A stretch of 64,000 nt of DNA, taken from contig NZ_JNZS01000003.1 of the NCBI RefSeq assembly GCF_000718515.1, positions 1 through 64,000 of the forward strand. Direction: 5' to 3'. Positions 35,226 through 43,527 of the stretch are shown piece after piece. Made by a program: the position numbers and the translations under genes. Positions within the stretch are counted from its first letter, which is position 1. Each line of letters opens with the position of its first letter. The notes under the pieces were generated by a model. It ran no database searches, was not told the DNA's origin, and worked only from the letters and a program-made list of their open reading frames with translations. This DNA comes from Micromonospora parva. Its GTDB lineage: Bacteria; Actinomycetota; Actinomycetes; Mycobacteriales; Micromonosporaceae.

Positions 35226-36086
35226 TCAGCCCTTGACCGCACCTTGCAGGCCACCGACGATCTGCTTCTCCGCGAGCGTGAAGAACAGCAGTGCCGGCAG
35301 CATCGCCAGCGAGGTGAAGGCGAGGACGCCTGCCGTGTCGGTGGTGTACTGGCTGGAGAAGTTCTGCACGCCCAGCGGCAGGGTGTGCAGGTCGACGTCG
35401 CTGAGGACGAGCAGCGGCAGCAGGAACGAGTTCCAGCTCGCCACGAACGCCAGCACGCCAACGGTGACGAGCGCGGGCCGCGACAGCGGCATCGCGACAC
35501 GCCAGAGGAAACCGAGCCGACTCGCACCGTCGATGGCGGCGGCGTCCTCCAGCTCTCTCGGGATGGCCGAGAGGAAGGGACGCAGGATCACGATCGTCAG
35601 TGGTAGCGAGAAGGCGACCTGCGGAAGGATCACCGCGTAGTAGGAGTTGATCAGGTTCAGGTCCCGCAGCATGAGGTAGAGCGGCAGGATCGCCGCCCCG
35701 GCCGGAAACAGCAGACCGAGGGTGAAGAAGGTGTAGAGCCCTTCCCGCCCGCGGAAGCGGTAGCGGGCGAGCACGAACGCGGCGGCCAGGCCGAACACGA
35801 CCACGGCCAGCGTGGTGCCGAGGGCGATGACTGCACTGTTGAACGCCTGCCGCCAGAAGTTGCTCTGGGTCAGCACCCGGGCGTAGTTGTCCCAGACGAA
35901 CGGGTCGGGCAGGCCGGCCGGGTCCGCGACGATCTGCGGGGTGGTGCGGAAACCGCCGATGACCACGTAGATGACCGGGGCGATCGACACCGCAGCGATC
36001 GCGAGGGCTATCGCGTAGGTGAGCGGCGTGCCCCAGGAAATCTGACGACGCCCGTTGGACTGGGGGAGAACGCTGTTCACGGCCAT
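35226..36086 (-). CDS. Sugar ABC transporter permease (MalG/BxlG type)
   Basis: A 286-residue permease with six predicted helices and the EAA loop LEDAAAIDGASRLGFLWRVA. It is of the CUT1 sugar class. Two starts are possible: ATG 36086 with GGAAGGG at ten bases (preferred), or GTG 36092, which overlaps the previous stop. It is the third gene of the binding-protein, permease, permease, GH3 operon. No ATPase is encoded nearby, as expected if a shared MsiK-type ATPase drives it. Confidence 0.92.
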   Translation of the reverse strand: MAVNSVLPQSNGRRQISWGTPLTYAIALAIAAVSIAPVIYVVIGGFRTTPQIVADPAGLPDPFVWDNYARVLTQSNFWRQAFNSAVIALGTTLAVVVFGLAAAFVLARYRFRGREGLYTFFTLGLLFPAGAAILPLYLMLRDLNLINSYYAVILPQVAFSLPLTIVILRPFLSAIPRELEDAAAIDGASRLGFLWRVAMPLSRPALVTVGVLAFVASWNSFLLPLLVLSDVDLHTLPLGVQNFSSQYTTDTAGVLAFTSLAMLPALLFFTLAEKQIVGGLQGAVKG

Positions 36087-36088
36087 CG

Positions 36089-37087
36089 TCACTTCGCCCT
36101 TCCGGTGATGGCGCCCTCGATGTCGCGGCGGAGCAGGAACCGCTGGAACAGCAGCGCCGCCACGAAGGAGATGACGAATAGGATTACCGCCACGGCGTTG
36201 CCGTAGCCCCACAGCCGGGCGAAGAAGCCGTTGTCGACCATGTAGGTCGCCATGGTGGCCGATGCGCCGAGGGACCGCACCGCGGGCACCGAGGTCACCC
36301 AGATCATGTCGAAGATCTGCAGTGAACCGATCATGGACAGGAACATCCAGATCCGGATCGTCGGGCCGAGCAGCGGGATCGTGACGTGCCGTTGGATCTG
36401 CCACCAGCTCGCGCCGTCGATGGACGCCGCCTCGGTCAGCTCGTCGGGCACATTGGACAGACCGGCGAGGAGCAGGATGATGGCGAAGCCGACGTACTTC
36501 CAGGTGAGGACGGCCAGCAGGGTCCAGATGACCACGTCCAGGTCCGCGAGCCAGGCCTGCACCAGCCCGCCCATGCCCAGGGACCGCAGCAGCGCGTCAA
36601 CGGTGCCGTCGCCGGTCAGGAGCAGTTTCCACATGATGCCGACGGTGACTTCGGCGAGCACGTACGGCACGAACACCAGCAGGCGGAACACGGCGCGCCC
36701 ACGGAAGCGACGGTTGAGCAGCAGGGCGACGCCCAGGGCGATCGGGCCCTGGATCAGCAGCGACCCGAACACGATGATGGCGTTGTTGCGCAACGCGTCG
36801 AGGAAGATCGGATCCTGGAAGGCGAGGGTGTAGTTCCTCAGGCCGACGAACTCGGTGGGCGGCCCGACCCCGCGCCAGCGGAACAGGCTGTAGTAGACCG
36901 CGAAGCCCATCGGCACCAGCACGAACATCACGTAGATGAGGATCGCTGGCGTGGTGAGGCCGATGATCTCGTACCACTTGCGGCGGTTGTCGGCGCGGCG
37001 GGCGGACGCGCGCCCAGCCTGGCGGGGGCCCGCCGGCGACGCGGAAGCGCCGCCGGCGGGCATACGGATCTGGTTGGCGGAGGTCAC
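36089..37087 (-). CDS. Sugar ABC transporter permease (MalF/BxlF type)
   Basis: A 332-residue permease with a long basic cytoplasmic N-terminus (about 35 residues), six predicted helices and the EAA loop LTEAASIDGASWWQIQRHVT. The GTG at 37087 overlaps the stop of the binding-protein gene (GTGA). It is a CUT1-class partner of the following permease. Together they should import a xylo- or gluco-oligosaccharide delivered by the binding lipoprotein. Confidence 0.92.
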   Translation of the reverse strand: MTSANQIRMPAGGASASPAGPRQAGRASARRADNRRKWYEIIGLTTPAILIYVMFVLVPMGFAVYYSLFRWRGVGPPTEFVGLRNYTLAFQDPIFLDALRNNAIIVFGSLLIQGPIALGVALLLNRRFRGRAVFRLLVFVPYVLAEVTVGIMWKLLLTGDGTVDALLRSLGMGGLVQAWLADLDVVIWTLLAVLTWKYVGFAIILLLAGLSNVPDELTEAASIDGASWWQIQRHVTIPLLGPTIRIWMFLSMIGSLQIFDMIWVTSVPAVRSLGASATMATYMVDNGFFARLWGYGNAVAVILFVISFVAALLFQRFLLRRDIEGAITGRAK

Positions 37088-38391
37088 TTGCTTGCGGCCG
37101 CCTTCATCGCCGAGACGACCTTCTCAGGCGTCCCGTTGCCGGCGAAGATGGCGACGACCGCGTCGTTCATCGCGGTCCCGACGGTGCTGCCGTAGGCCGT
37201 GTCCAACCAGAGCTGGACGTAACTCGATCCGGAGGTGGCCTGCAGGATGGACGTCAGCGCGGGATCCTTCACGGCGCCCTCTGCGCCCTTGGCCACCGGC
37301 AGGCCGGTGCCGGTCTCGGCATAGCCCTTCTGCACCTCGGGGCTCACGATGTACTTGAGGAACTCGACGCACTCGGCGGGCGCGTTCTTGGAGCAGGAGA
37401 ACCCGTCGCCACCACCGAGGGCCGCCTTCGGGTCACCCGGCGAACCGGAGATCGCCGGCACCGGGAACCAGCCGAGGAACGAGGCGAGCTTGGTCTTGTC
37501 CGTGGCGACGGTGTCCAGCGTGCCGCGGTTCCAGTCACCCATCAGCTCCATCGCGGCCTTGCCGTTGGCGAGCATGCCGTTGGCGCTGGTCGGGTCGTTC
37601 TGGCCCGGCGTGGCGATGAAGTTGGGCTGGAACGGCTTGGTGTCGATGAACGCCTTCAGGTCCTGGCCGGCCTTCACGAAGCACGGATCGTCGAAGGTCT
37701 TCTCCGCGGCCGCCTTCTTGAGGGTGTCGACCGAGCAGGCGCGCAGCGCCATGTTGTACCACCAGTGCGCGGCCGGCCACTTGTCACCGGCACCCACGGC
37801 GATCGGAACGACGTTGATCGCCTTGAGCTTGGTGACAGCTGCGTTGAGCTCCTCGAACGTGGTCGGCGGAGCCGAGATGCCCGCCTGCGCGAACATGTCC
37901 TTGTTGTACCAGATGCCCTCGATGCCCATCCGGAACGGCAGGCCGTACTGCTTGCCCTTCACCTGCCAGATCTCTGCGGCGCTGCCGATGTTGGCGACCT
38001 CGGCCTTGACCTGGTCGGTGACCTCCTTGAGGTAGTCGGCCTCCACCTGCTCGGTCATCTCACCGCCGCCCCAGGTCATGAAGATGTCCGGCGGGTCGCT
38101 GCTCAGCAGCGCGGCGGGGATCCTGGTGCGCTGCAGCTGGTTGGTCTCGATCGCCTCAATCTCGATCTTGACCGTGGGGTGGAGTGCGGAGAAGTCCTTG
38201 GCGACCTTCTCCCAGTAGGTCTTGCCGGGCCCGTCCTGCGAGGCGTTGTGCCACCAGGTCAGGGTCACCGGGTCCTTGTAGAGCTCCCCCTGAGGGGCTG
38301 CCTCTTCGCCGCCGCCGCTGCACCCGGCGGCAACGAGAACACCTGTCATCAACAGTGCCAGGACGGCACTTCTACGTCGCTTAGTTGCCAT
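37084..38391 (-). CDS. Sugar-binding lipoprotein (BxlE-like)
   Basis: A 435-residue binding protein. The lipobox is VLVAAGCSGGG with the lipidated Cys near residue 24. The mature part has family 1 binding-protein features (VTLTWWHNASQDGPGKTYWE; DIFMTWGGGEMTEQVE; GLPFRMGIEGIWYNKDMF). It leads the importer/GH3 operon and is divergent from a LacI regulator. In Streptomyces the same gene order serves xylobiose uptake (BxlEFG). Paired palindromes lie between this gene and the regulator. Ligand assigned by context only. Confidence 0.92.
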   Translation of the reverse strand: MATKRRRSAVLALLMTGVLVAAGCSGGGEEAAPQGELYKDPVTLTWWHNASQDGPGKTYWEKVAKDFSALHPTVKIEIEAIETNQLQRTRIPAALLSSDPPDIFMTWGGGEMTEQVEADYLKEVTDQVKAEVANIGSAAEIWQVKGKQYGLPFRMGIEGIWYNKDMFAQAGISAPPTTFEELNAAVTKLKAINVVPIAVGAGDKWPAAHWWYNMALRACSVDTLKKAAAEKTFDDPCFVKAGQDLKAFIDTKPFQPNFIATPGQNDPTSANGMLANGKAAMELMGDWNRGTLDTVATDKTKLASFLGWFPVPAISGSPGDPKAALGGGDGFSCSKNAPAECVEFLKYIVSPEVQKGYAETGTGLPVAKGAEGAVKDPALTSILQATSGSSYVQLWLDTAYGSTVGTAMNDAVVAIFAGNGTPEKVVSAMKAAASK

Positions 38392-38440
38392 CGATGTCTC
38401 CTCGACTACTCAGTCGCGGTACTCGGCCTGCGGCGAAGTT

Positions 38441-38454
38441 TTACAGTCATGTAA
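38441..38454. promoter_or_regulatory. TTACA-N4-TGTAA palindrome upstream of the binding-protein gene
   Basis: TTACAGTCATGTAA lies 50 bases upstream of the binding-protein start and 78 bases before the lacI start. A second, LacI-like palindrome follows at 38474-38485. It could be an operator for a second regulator. Confidence 0.4.
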
Positions 38455-38473
38455 CTTGATGTCAATCGGTATC

Positions 38474-38485
38474 GATAACGTTTTC
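38474..38485. promoter_or_regulatory. LacI-type operator between the importer operon and its regulator
   Basis: GATAACGTTTTC, with a central ACGT core and near-symmetric flanks (wider: TCGATAACGTTTTCGA), has the usual shape of LacI-family operators. It sits in the divergent promoter region and is probably bound by the LacI protein encoded at 38532. Confidence 0.6.
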
Positions 38486-38531
38486 GAATCGGCGGCGACA
38501 CCTCGTCGACTGCGGCCCTATCATCATCGAC

Positions 38532-39536
38532 GTGGTGTTTCAGCAGCGCGTCAAGATGTCCGATGTCGCACGCACTGCCGGCGTCTCGGTCGCGACCGTA
38601 TCGAAGGTCGTCAATGGCAGATACGGCGTGGCCCGAGCGACGGTGGAGCGCGTCCAGCAGGTCATCCACGACCTCGGCTACGAGGCGAGCCTGGGGGCGC
38701 AGAGCCTGCGCAGCCACCGGACCAACGTGCTCGGCATCCTGTTGGCCGAGTTCGAGCCGTTCTCGACCGAGCTTCTCAAGGGCGCGTCCCAGGAGGTCGC
38801 GGGCAGTGGGTACCAGCTACTGGCCTACTCCAGCGGGGACGGCGAGGGCGCGGCAGTCGGATGGGAGCGGCGCTCGCTCGCCCGGCTCTCCGGCACTCTC
38901 ATCGACGGCGCCGTGATCGTCACGCCGACAGTGGTCGAGACCGAGAACAACTTCCACGTCGTGGCCGTCGACCCGCACACCGGTCCGTCCCACCTACCCA
39001 CCGTCGACTCGGACAACTTCGCCGGTGCGGTGCTGGCGACCAACTACCTGCTCTCCCTCGGCCACACCCGGATCGGGCACATCAGCGGACGCACCGACCT
39101 GATGTCGGCGCAGCTGCGCGAGGCCGGCTTTCGCAGTGCGATGGCCGAAGCCGGCGTGCCGGTGGACGAGCGGCTCGTCCGCCCCGGTGGGTTCCGGATC
39201 GAGACCGCGGCCGGCCCGGCCGCGGAGCTTCTCGGCCTCGCGGACCGGCCGACCGCGATCTTCGCGGGTAACGACCTCTCGGCGATATCCACGATGGCCG
39301 TGGCCCGCGACATGGGCCTGTGCGTGCCCGACGACCTCTCGGTGATCGGCTTCGACAACGTGCCGGAGTCGGCGCTCGTCAACCCGCCGCTGACGACCAT
39401 CATGCAGCCGCTGCAGCGGATGGGCGCCGAGGCGTTGCGCCTGCTCGTCGACCTGATCGCCGGCGTCGAGCGCGACACCCACATCCGGCTCCCGACGGAG
39501 CTGGTCATCCGCTCCTCCTGCCGCCCGCACCGCTGA
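38532..39536 (+). CDS. LacI-family regulator (BxlR-like by context)
   Basis: A 334-residue LacI repressor. The HTH is VKMSDVARTAGVSVATVSKV, the hinge region has HDLGYEASLGAQSL, and the sensor domain ends with DLSVIGFDNVPESALVNPPL. It starts with GTG at 38532 or 38535. It is divergent from the importer/GH3 operon, which it presumably represses until a xylo- or cello-oligosaccharide binds. The sequence is distinct from the LacI protein at 15.4 kb, so the two loci are controlled separately. Confidence 0.92.
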   Translation: MVFQQRVKMSDVARTAGVSVATVSKVVNGRYGVARATVERVQQVIHDLGYEASLGAQSLRSHRTNVLGILLAEFEPFSTELLKGASQEVAGSGYQLLAYSSGDGEGAAVGWERRSLARLSGTLIDGAVIVTPTVVETENNFHVVAVDPHTGPSHLPTVDSDNFAGAVLATNYLLSLGHTRIGHISGRTDLMSAQLREAGFRSAMAEAGVPVDERLVRPGGFRIETAAGPAAELLGLADRPTAIFAGNDLSAISTMAVARDMGLCVPDDLSVIGFDNVPESALVNPPLTTIMQPLQRMGAEALRLLVDLIAGVERDTHIRLPTELVIRSSCRPHR

Positions 39537-39626
39537 CGCCCAGTCGGCCAGACGGCCGGCGCTTCGTCCTGCGCCACGCGGGGGGCGAGCCGGCGCGGGG
39601 CGCGCGGACCCGTCGCCAGGCAGTGG

Positions 39627-40004
39627 TCAGGCGACGAGCAGAAGAACGCTGACCGCCAGCATCACCACGGCCGTGGCCCCGTGGACGCCGAAGACGATCG
39701 CCTTGGGGCCGTTGCTGCGCCACACGATCAGGGCGTCGCCGACAGGTATGCCGGCGGCGGCCAGCATGAACCAGCCCAGCAGCTCGGGTGTCGCTCCCGC
39801 CACCAGGATGAAGACGAAGAGCCCGGACGCTATGTCACGCACGGCCTTGACGGTCAGCCATGCCTGGAAGCTGCGGTCCTCGGTGGGCGTGCCGGGGATG
39901 CCGAAGCCGACTGCGGCCTGTGGCGCCCAGAAGGCGCGCACCCCGATGACGATGATGCCCGCGCCGATCAGGCCGGCGAGCACGGTGGCGATGGTGGTGA
40001 GCAT
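39627..40004 (-). CDS. DUF4267-family membrane protein
   Basis: A 125-residue protein with four predicted helices and DUF4267 features (IVIGVRAFWAPQAAVGFGIPG; AVRDIASGLFVFI). The ATG at 40004 has AGGAGGAG at 8-base spacing; the ATG two codons earlier is too close to that site. It is divergent from a TetR gene, with two near-identical palindromes between them, so it is almost surely the target of that repressor. The family has no known activity. Confidence 0.82.
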   Translation of the reverse strand: MLTTIATVLAGLIGAGIIVIGVRAFWAPQAAVGFGIPGTPTEDRSFQAWLTVKAVRDIASGLFVFILVAGATPELLGWFMLAAAGIPVGDALIVWRSNGPKAIVFGVHGATAVVMLAVSVLLLVA

Positions 40005-40027
40005 GAGCATCTCCTCCTGGACGGATA

Positions 40028-40042
40028 TCTAGCGTCGCTAGA
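40028..40042. promoter_or_regulatory. TetR operator 1
   Basis: TCTAGCGTCGCTAGA is a perfect 15-base palindrome around a central T. It lies 24 bases upstream of the DUF4267 start. Its near twin is at 40078-40092. Confidence 0.8.
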
Positions 40043-40077
40043 TTCGATAGCGAAGATAGTTTGCCTTCGGCAGGATG

Positions 40078-40092
40078 TCTAGCGTTGCTAGA
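40078..40092. promoter_or_regulatory. TetR operator 2
   Basis: TCTAGCGTTGCTAGA differs from operator 1 by one base. It ends 8 bases before the TetR start codon, so binding would block transcription start or ribosome access and give autoregulation. Confidence 0.8.
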
Positions 40093-40100
40093 ATTCGCTC

Positions 40101-40694
40101 ATGTCCGCCATCAGCGAGCGCCGTGAACGTGAACGCGCGCACCGCCACCAGCTGATCATCACGGCCGCGCGGGAGCTCGCCGAGACCGAAGGCTGGGAGG
40201 CGGTGACGACACGACGGCTGGCGGACCGGGTCGAGTACAGCCAGCCGGTGCTGTACAGCCACTTCAACGGCAAGGACGCCATCGTCAGCGCCGTCGCCCT
40301 GGACGGGTTCGGCGAACTCGCCACCCACCTGCGCCGCGCACGGCAGGCCGCCCCCGGGCCCGCGCACGCCCTGCGCGCCGTCTGCCGCGCCTACCTTGAC
40401 TTCGCGACCGAACGCCCCGCCCTCTACCAGGCCATGTTCATCCTGCCCACCGAACTGACGTTCGCGAGCGCCGAGACACCGGCCCCGCTGCGAGCCTGCT
40501 TCGACGAGTTCGTCAGCTGCTTTCCCCCGGCCAACGAGCGCCGCGAGCTGTTCGCCGAAGTCCTCTGGGGCGCCCTGCACGGCATCGCCGTCCTGTCGGA
40601 GAGCGGTCGCATCCCCCCAGCCGGCCAGGAGGAACGAATCGACCTCCTCGTCACCAGGTTCGCCGACTCCCCGGCGAGCCCGGGCACTCCGTAA
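40101..40694 (+). CDS. TetR/AcrR-family regulator
   Basis: A 197-residue TetR repressor. The N-terminal HTH is AARELAETEGWEAVTTRRLA and YSQPVLYSHFNGKDAIVSAV; the C-terminal ligand domain is of the TetR_C_33/WHG-like type (FATERPALYQAMFILPTE). It is divergent from the DUF4267 membrane protein. The paired palindromes between them strongly suggest it controls both genes. Ligand unknown. Confidence 0.93.
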   Translation: MSAISERRERERAHRHQLIITAARELAETEGWEAVTTRRLADRVEYSQPVLYSHFNGKDAIVSAVALDGFGELATHLRRARQAAPGPAHALRAVCRAYLDFATERPALYQAMFILPTELTFASAETPAPLRACFDEFVSCFPPANERRELFAEVLWGALHGIAVLSESGRIPPAGQEERIDLLVTRFADSPASPGTP

Positions 40695-40843
40695 GAGCCT
40701 GCGCTCCGATGATCGTCACGGGCCGCCCGGACGGCCGGCGCACGCCGGCGCACGCGACAGGGTGGCAGAACGTGAATCTCACCTAAGTCGACAATCTTTT
40801 CCCTAGGTTCGATGCGCAGGACGCCGCCGAACCGGGGAGAGAC

Positions 40844-42691
40844 GTGGACAGCTATCCGGCGATCGAGGATCACGGGCTCATCGGCGATCTGCAGACCGCC
40901 GCGCTGGTGACGTGTGACGGAACTGTCGACTGGTTCTGCGCGCCGCGATTCGACTCGCCGAGCATCTTCGCCGCGCTGCTGGACAAGGAGAAGGGCGGCT
41001 ACTTCCAGATCGCGCCGCACGACGTGCGGTACGTGACCAAGCAGCTCTACCTCCCCGGCACGCCCATCCTGATCACCCGGTTCATCAGCGCCGACGGTGT
41101 GGCCGAGGTGATGGACTTCATGCCGGTCACCGGCGAGCGGGTCACCGACGCGCACCGCCTGGTCCGCCTCGTCACCATGGTCCGGGGCAGCATGCGCTTC
41201 CGGGTGGAGTGCCGACCGCGGTTCAACTACGCCCGCGACGAGCATCAACTGGAGCGCCACCACGACGGCTACGTCTTCCGCAGCCGGTCGGCGACGTTGA
41301 CGTTCAACCCGGTCGACCCCGTGCGGCGGTTGATCTCCGAGCAGGGTGACATCCACCTTGAGGGCGGCGACCTGGTCGCGTACGGCACGCTGAACGAAGG
41401 TGACACGGGAGGGGTGGTCCTGGAGACGGGCGGCAGCGAACCGCGCATTTTCCCGCCCGAAGAGATCCAGGGGATGTTCGAGTGGACCCAGGACTACTGG
41501 CGGCGCTGGCTCGAGCGTTCCCGCTACACCGGCCGCTGGCGGGAGATGGTCGAGCGCTCGGCCATCACGCTGAAACTCATGACGTACGCGCCGACCGGCG
41601 CGATGATCGCCGCGCCCACCGCCGCGCTGCCCGAGCTGGTCGGCGGAACCCGTAACTGGGACTACCGCTACACCTGGGTACGCGACACGTCCTTCTCCGT
41701 GCACGCGCTGCTCGGCCTCGGCTTCACCGAGGAGGTCAGCCGGTACATGAACTGGCTGGACGAGCGGATCCGCGAGGCCGGCGACCACCAGGATCCACTG
41801 AAGATCATGTATCGGGTGGACGGATCCTCGGACCTGCACGAGGAGGTGCTGGACCATCTGGAGGGCTACCGCGGATCACGCCCGGTGCGGATCGGCAACG
41901 GCGCCGCCGACCAGCTCCAGCTCGACATCCACGGCGAGGCGCTCTACGCCATGCACCTCGCCGACGAGCAGGGCATCCGTGTCTCGCACCAGGTGTGGAA
42001 GAGCACCGTCCGGCTGGTCGACTGGCTCTGCCGCAACTGGGACCAGCCCGACGCCGGCATCTGGGAGAGCCGGCACCACCCCCGCAACTACACCTTCGGC
42101 CGGGTGATGTCCTGGGTGGCACTGGACCGGGCGATCCGACTGGCCACCCGCACCGGCCGCCCCGGGGACATGGCCTGCTGGACCGAACAACGCAACCGCA
42201 TCTACGACCAGGTCATGGCCCGCGGATACCACCGGGGCCGGGGCACGTTCGTGCAGGCGTACGACGAAAGCGTGCTGGACGCGGCGCTGCTCGCCATGCC
42301 GGCGGTCGGTTTCGTGACGCCGAGCGACCCCCTGTGGCAGTCCACCCTGCTGGCGATCGAACGCGAGCTGGTCTCCGACAGCCTGGTCCACCGGTACGAC
42401 CCGGTCCACTCCCCCGACGGCCTCCCCGGCCACGAGGGCACCTTCAACATGTGCACCTTCTGGTACGTCGAGGCGCTGGCCCGTTCCGGCCGCCTCGACG
42501 ACGCCCGACTCACCTTCGAGAAGATGTTCACCTTCAGCAACCACCTCGGCCTCTATGCCGAGGAGATCGCCGCCACCGGGGAGCAGATCGGCAACTATCC
42601 GCAGGCGTTCAGCCACCTCTCCCTGATCAACTCCGCGCTGACCCTCAACGACCTGCTCGACACCGAGGCTGACGCCCGCCGCCGCCGGTAG
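40844..42691 (+). CDS. GH15-family glycosidase, trehalase/glucoamylase-like
   Basis: A 615-residue cytoplasmic enzyme of the bacterial GH15 group. The N-terminal beta domain starts with IEDHGLIGDLQTAALVTCDG and DWFCAPRFDSPSIFAALLD. The (alpha/alpha)6 barrel carries RYTWVRDTSFSVHALLGLGF, DGLPGHEGTFNMCTFWYVEA and GLYAEEIAATGEQIGNYPQA, the last containing the likely base Glu. Actinomycete proteins of this type act as alpha,alpha-trehalases or on short maltosides. The GTG at 40844 has GGGGAG upstream. It is a single gene with a 149-base leader. Confidence 0.9.
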   Translation: MDSYPAIEDHGLIGDLQTAALVTCDGTVDWFCAPRFDSPSIFAALLDKEKGGYFQIAPHDVRYVTKQLYLPGTPILITRFISADGVAEVMDFMPVTGERVTDAHRLVRLVTMVRGSMRFRVECRPRFNYARDEHQLERHHDGYVFRSRSATLTFNPVDPVRRLISEQGDIHLEGGDLVAYGTLNEGDTGGVVLETGGSEPRIFPPEEIQGMFEWTQDYWRRWLERSRYTGRWREMVERSAITLKLMTYAPTGAMIAAPTAALPELVGGTRNWDYRYTWVRDTSFSVHALLGLGFTEEVSRYMNWLDERIREAGDHQDPLKIMYRVDGSSDLHEEVLDHLEGYRGSRPVRIGNGAADQLQLDIHGEALYAMHLADEQGIRVSHQVWKSTVRLVDWLCRNWDQPDAGIWESRHHPRNYTFGRVMSWVALDRAIRLATRTGRPGDMACWTEQRNRIYDQVMARGYHRGRGTFVQAYDESVLDAALLAMPAVGFVTPSDPLWQSTLLAIERELVSDSLVHRYDPVHSPDGLPGHEGTFNMCTFWYVEALARSGRLDDARLTFEKMFTFSNHLGLYAEEIAATGEQIGNYPQAFSHLSLINSALTLNDLLDTEADARRRR

Positions 42692-42764
42692 CGCCGGTCG
42701 CCCGTCACCCCGCGTGCGAGCCCACCTCGGGAAGGGCTTGACGCGCCCACGTCCATCGCGCATC

Positions 42765-42780
42765 GTCGATACATATCGAC
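42765..42780. promoter_or_regulatory. 16-base palindrome upstream of secreted protein
   Basis: GTCGATACATATCGAC has perfect seven-base arms around CA. It ends 31 bases before the start codon at 42812, and a TTGACG box (42738-42743) lies just upstream. Probable operator; the regulator is unknown. Confidence 0.6.
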
Positions 42781-42811
42781 CATCTCGAATGTATTGACGC
42801 GGGGAGACCTG

Positions 42812-43363
42812 ATGAAAGCCTTCGTCACCACCGCAGTGGCCGCGGCCCTGCTCCTGACCACGGGCAGCGCATCCCACGGCCAGCCGGTCGCCGACCCGCC
42901 CTGCGCCGGGCAGATCCACCCGAACCCGGGGTTCGAGCGCGGCGCGACAGGCTGGACCGCCGGCCCCCGCATCGTCGTCTTCGGCGACGCGACCCGGCCC
43001 GCACACACCGGGCGCGGGTACGCCACCTTCGCGGGGCTGGACGTGACGCGCAGCGACCTGCTGCGTACCACCGTCACCGTGCCGGCCAACTGCGACCTGA
43101 CGGTCAGCTTCTGGGTGCGGACCACCACCACGGAGATCAGCCGGGGCGACTACCTGAACGTCGGAATGGCGGTCACCGGAATACCGCCGAAGACGAGGTT
43201 CTCGCTGGCCTTCGACGGCGGGGCGCTGTGGCGGCAGTACACCATGTCGAGTGGGACGGCGACGACCGAGCGCACCGCGACGGTCAGCTTCCTCGGCAGC
43301 GAGACGGCCGGCAACGGCGTCACCGCCTTCGACGTCGACGACGTGACCTTCACGTTGGGCTGA
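42812..43363 (+). CDS. Secreted jelly-roll protein, CBM-like
   Basis: A 183-residue exported protein. A signal peptide (about 1-23) precedes one beta-sandwich domain that begins with HPNPGFERGATGWTAGPR and ends with VTAFDVDDVTFTLG. This pattern is common to CBM4/9-like carbohydrate-binding domains. There is no catalytic domain. It may be a free sugar-binding or cell-surface protein. GGGGAG lies upstream of the ATG, and a palindromic operator candidate precedes it. Confidence 0.75.
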   Translation: MKAFVTTAVAAALLLTTGSASHGQPVADPPCAGQIHPNPGFERGATGWTAGPRIVVFGDATRPAHTGRGYATFAGLDVTRSDLLRTTVTVPANCDLTVSFWVRTTTTEISRGDYLNVGMAVTGIPPKTRFSLAFDGGALWRQYTMSSGTATTERTATVSFLGSETAGNGVTAFDVDDVTFTLG

Positions 43364-43527
43364 CCACAGCGGATAAAGGCCACCTGAGCCCCGGGACCTG
43401 CAAGGGATTGAGATTACCGTCTCTGCGGGCGGACTTCCTGGGCGGTGATGGCAACCGACTCTATGCTTGCCGCCGAATGCACGGCGGCCCGTCCGGGCCG
43501 AGGGGGAACCGATACGGGGATTCGCGA

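Noticed and set aside
43364..43527. Rifamycin-associated element before helD
   Set aside because: No long GGGG...CCCC palindrome of the expected form was found in the leader.
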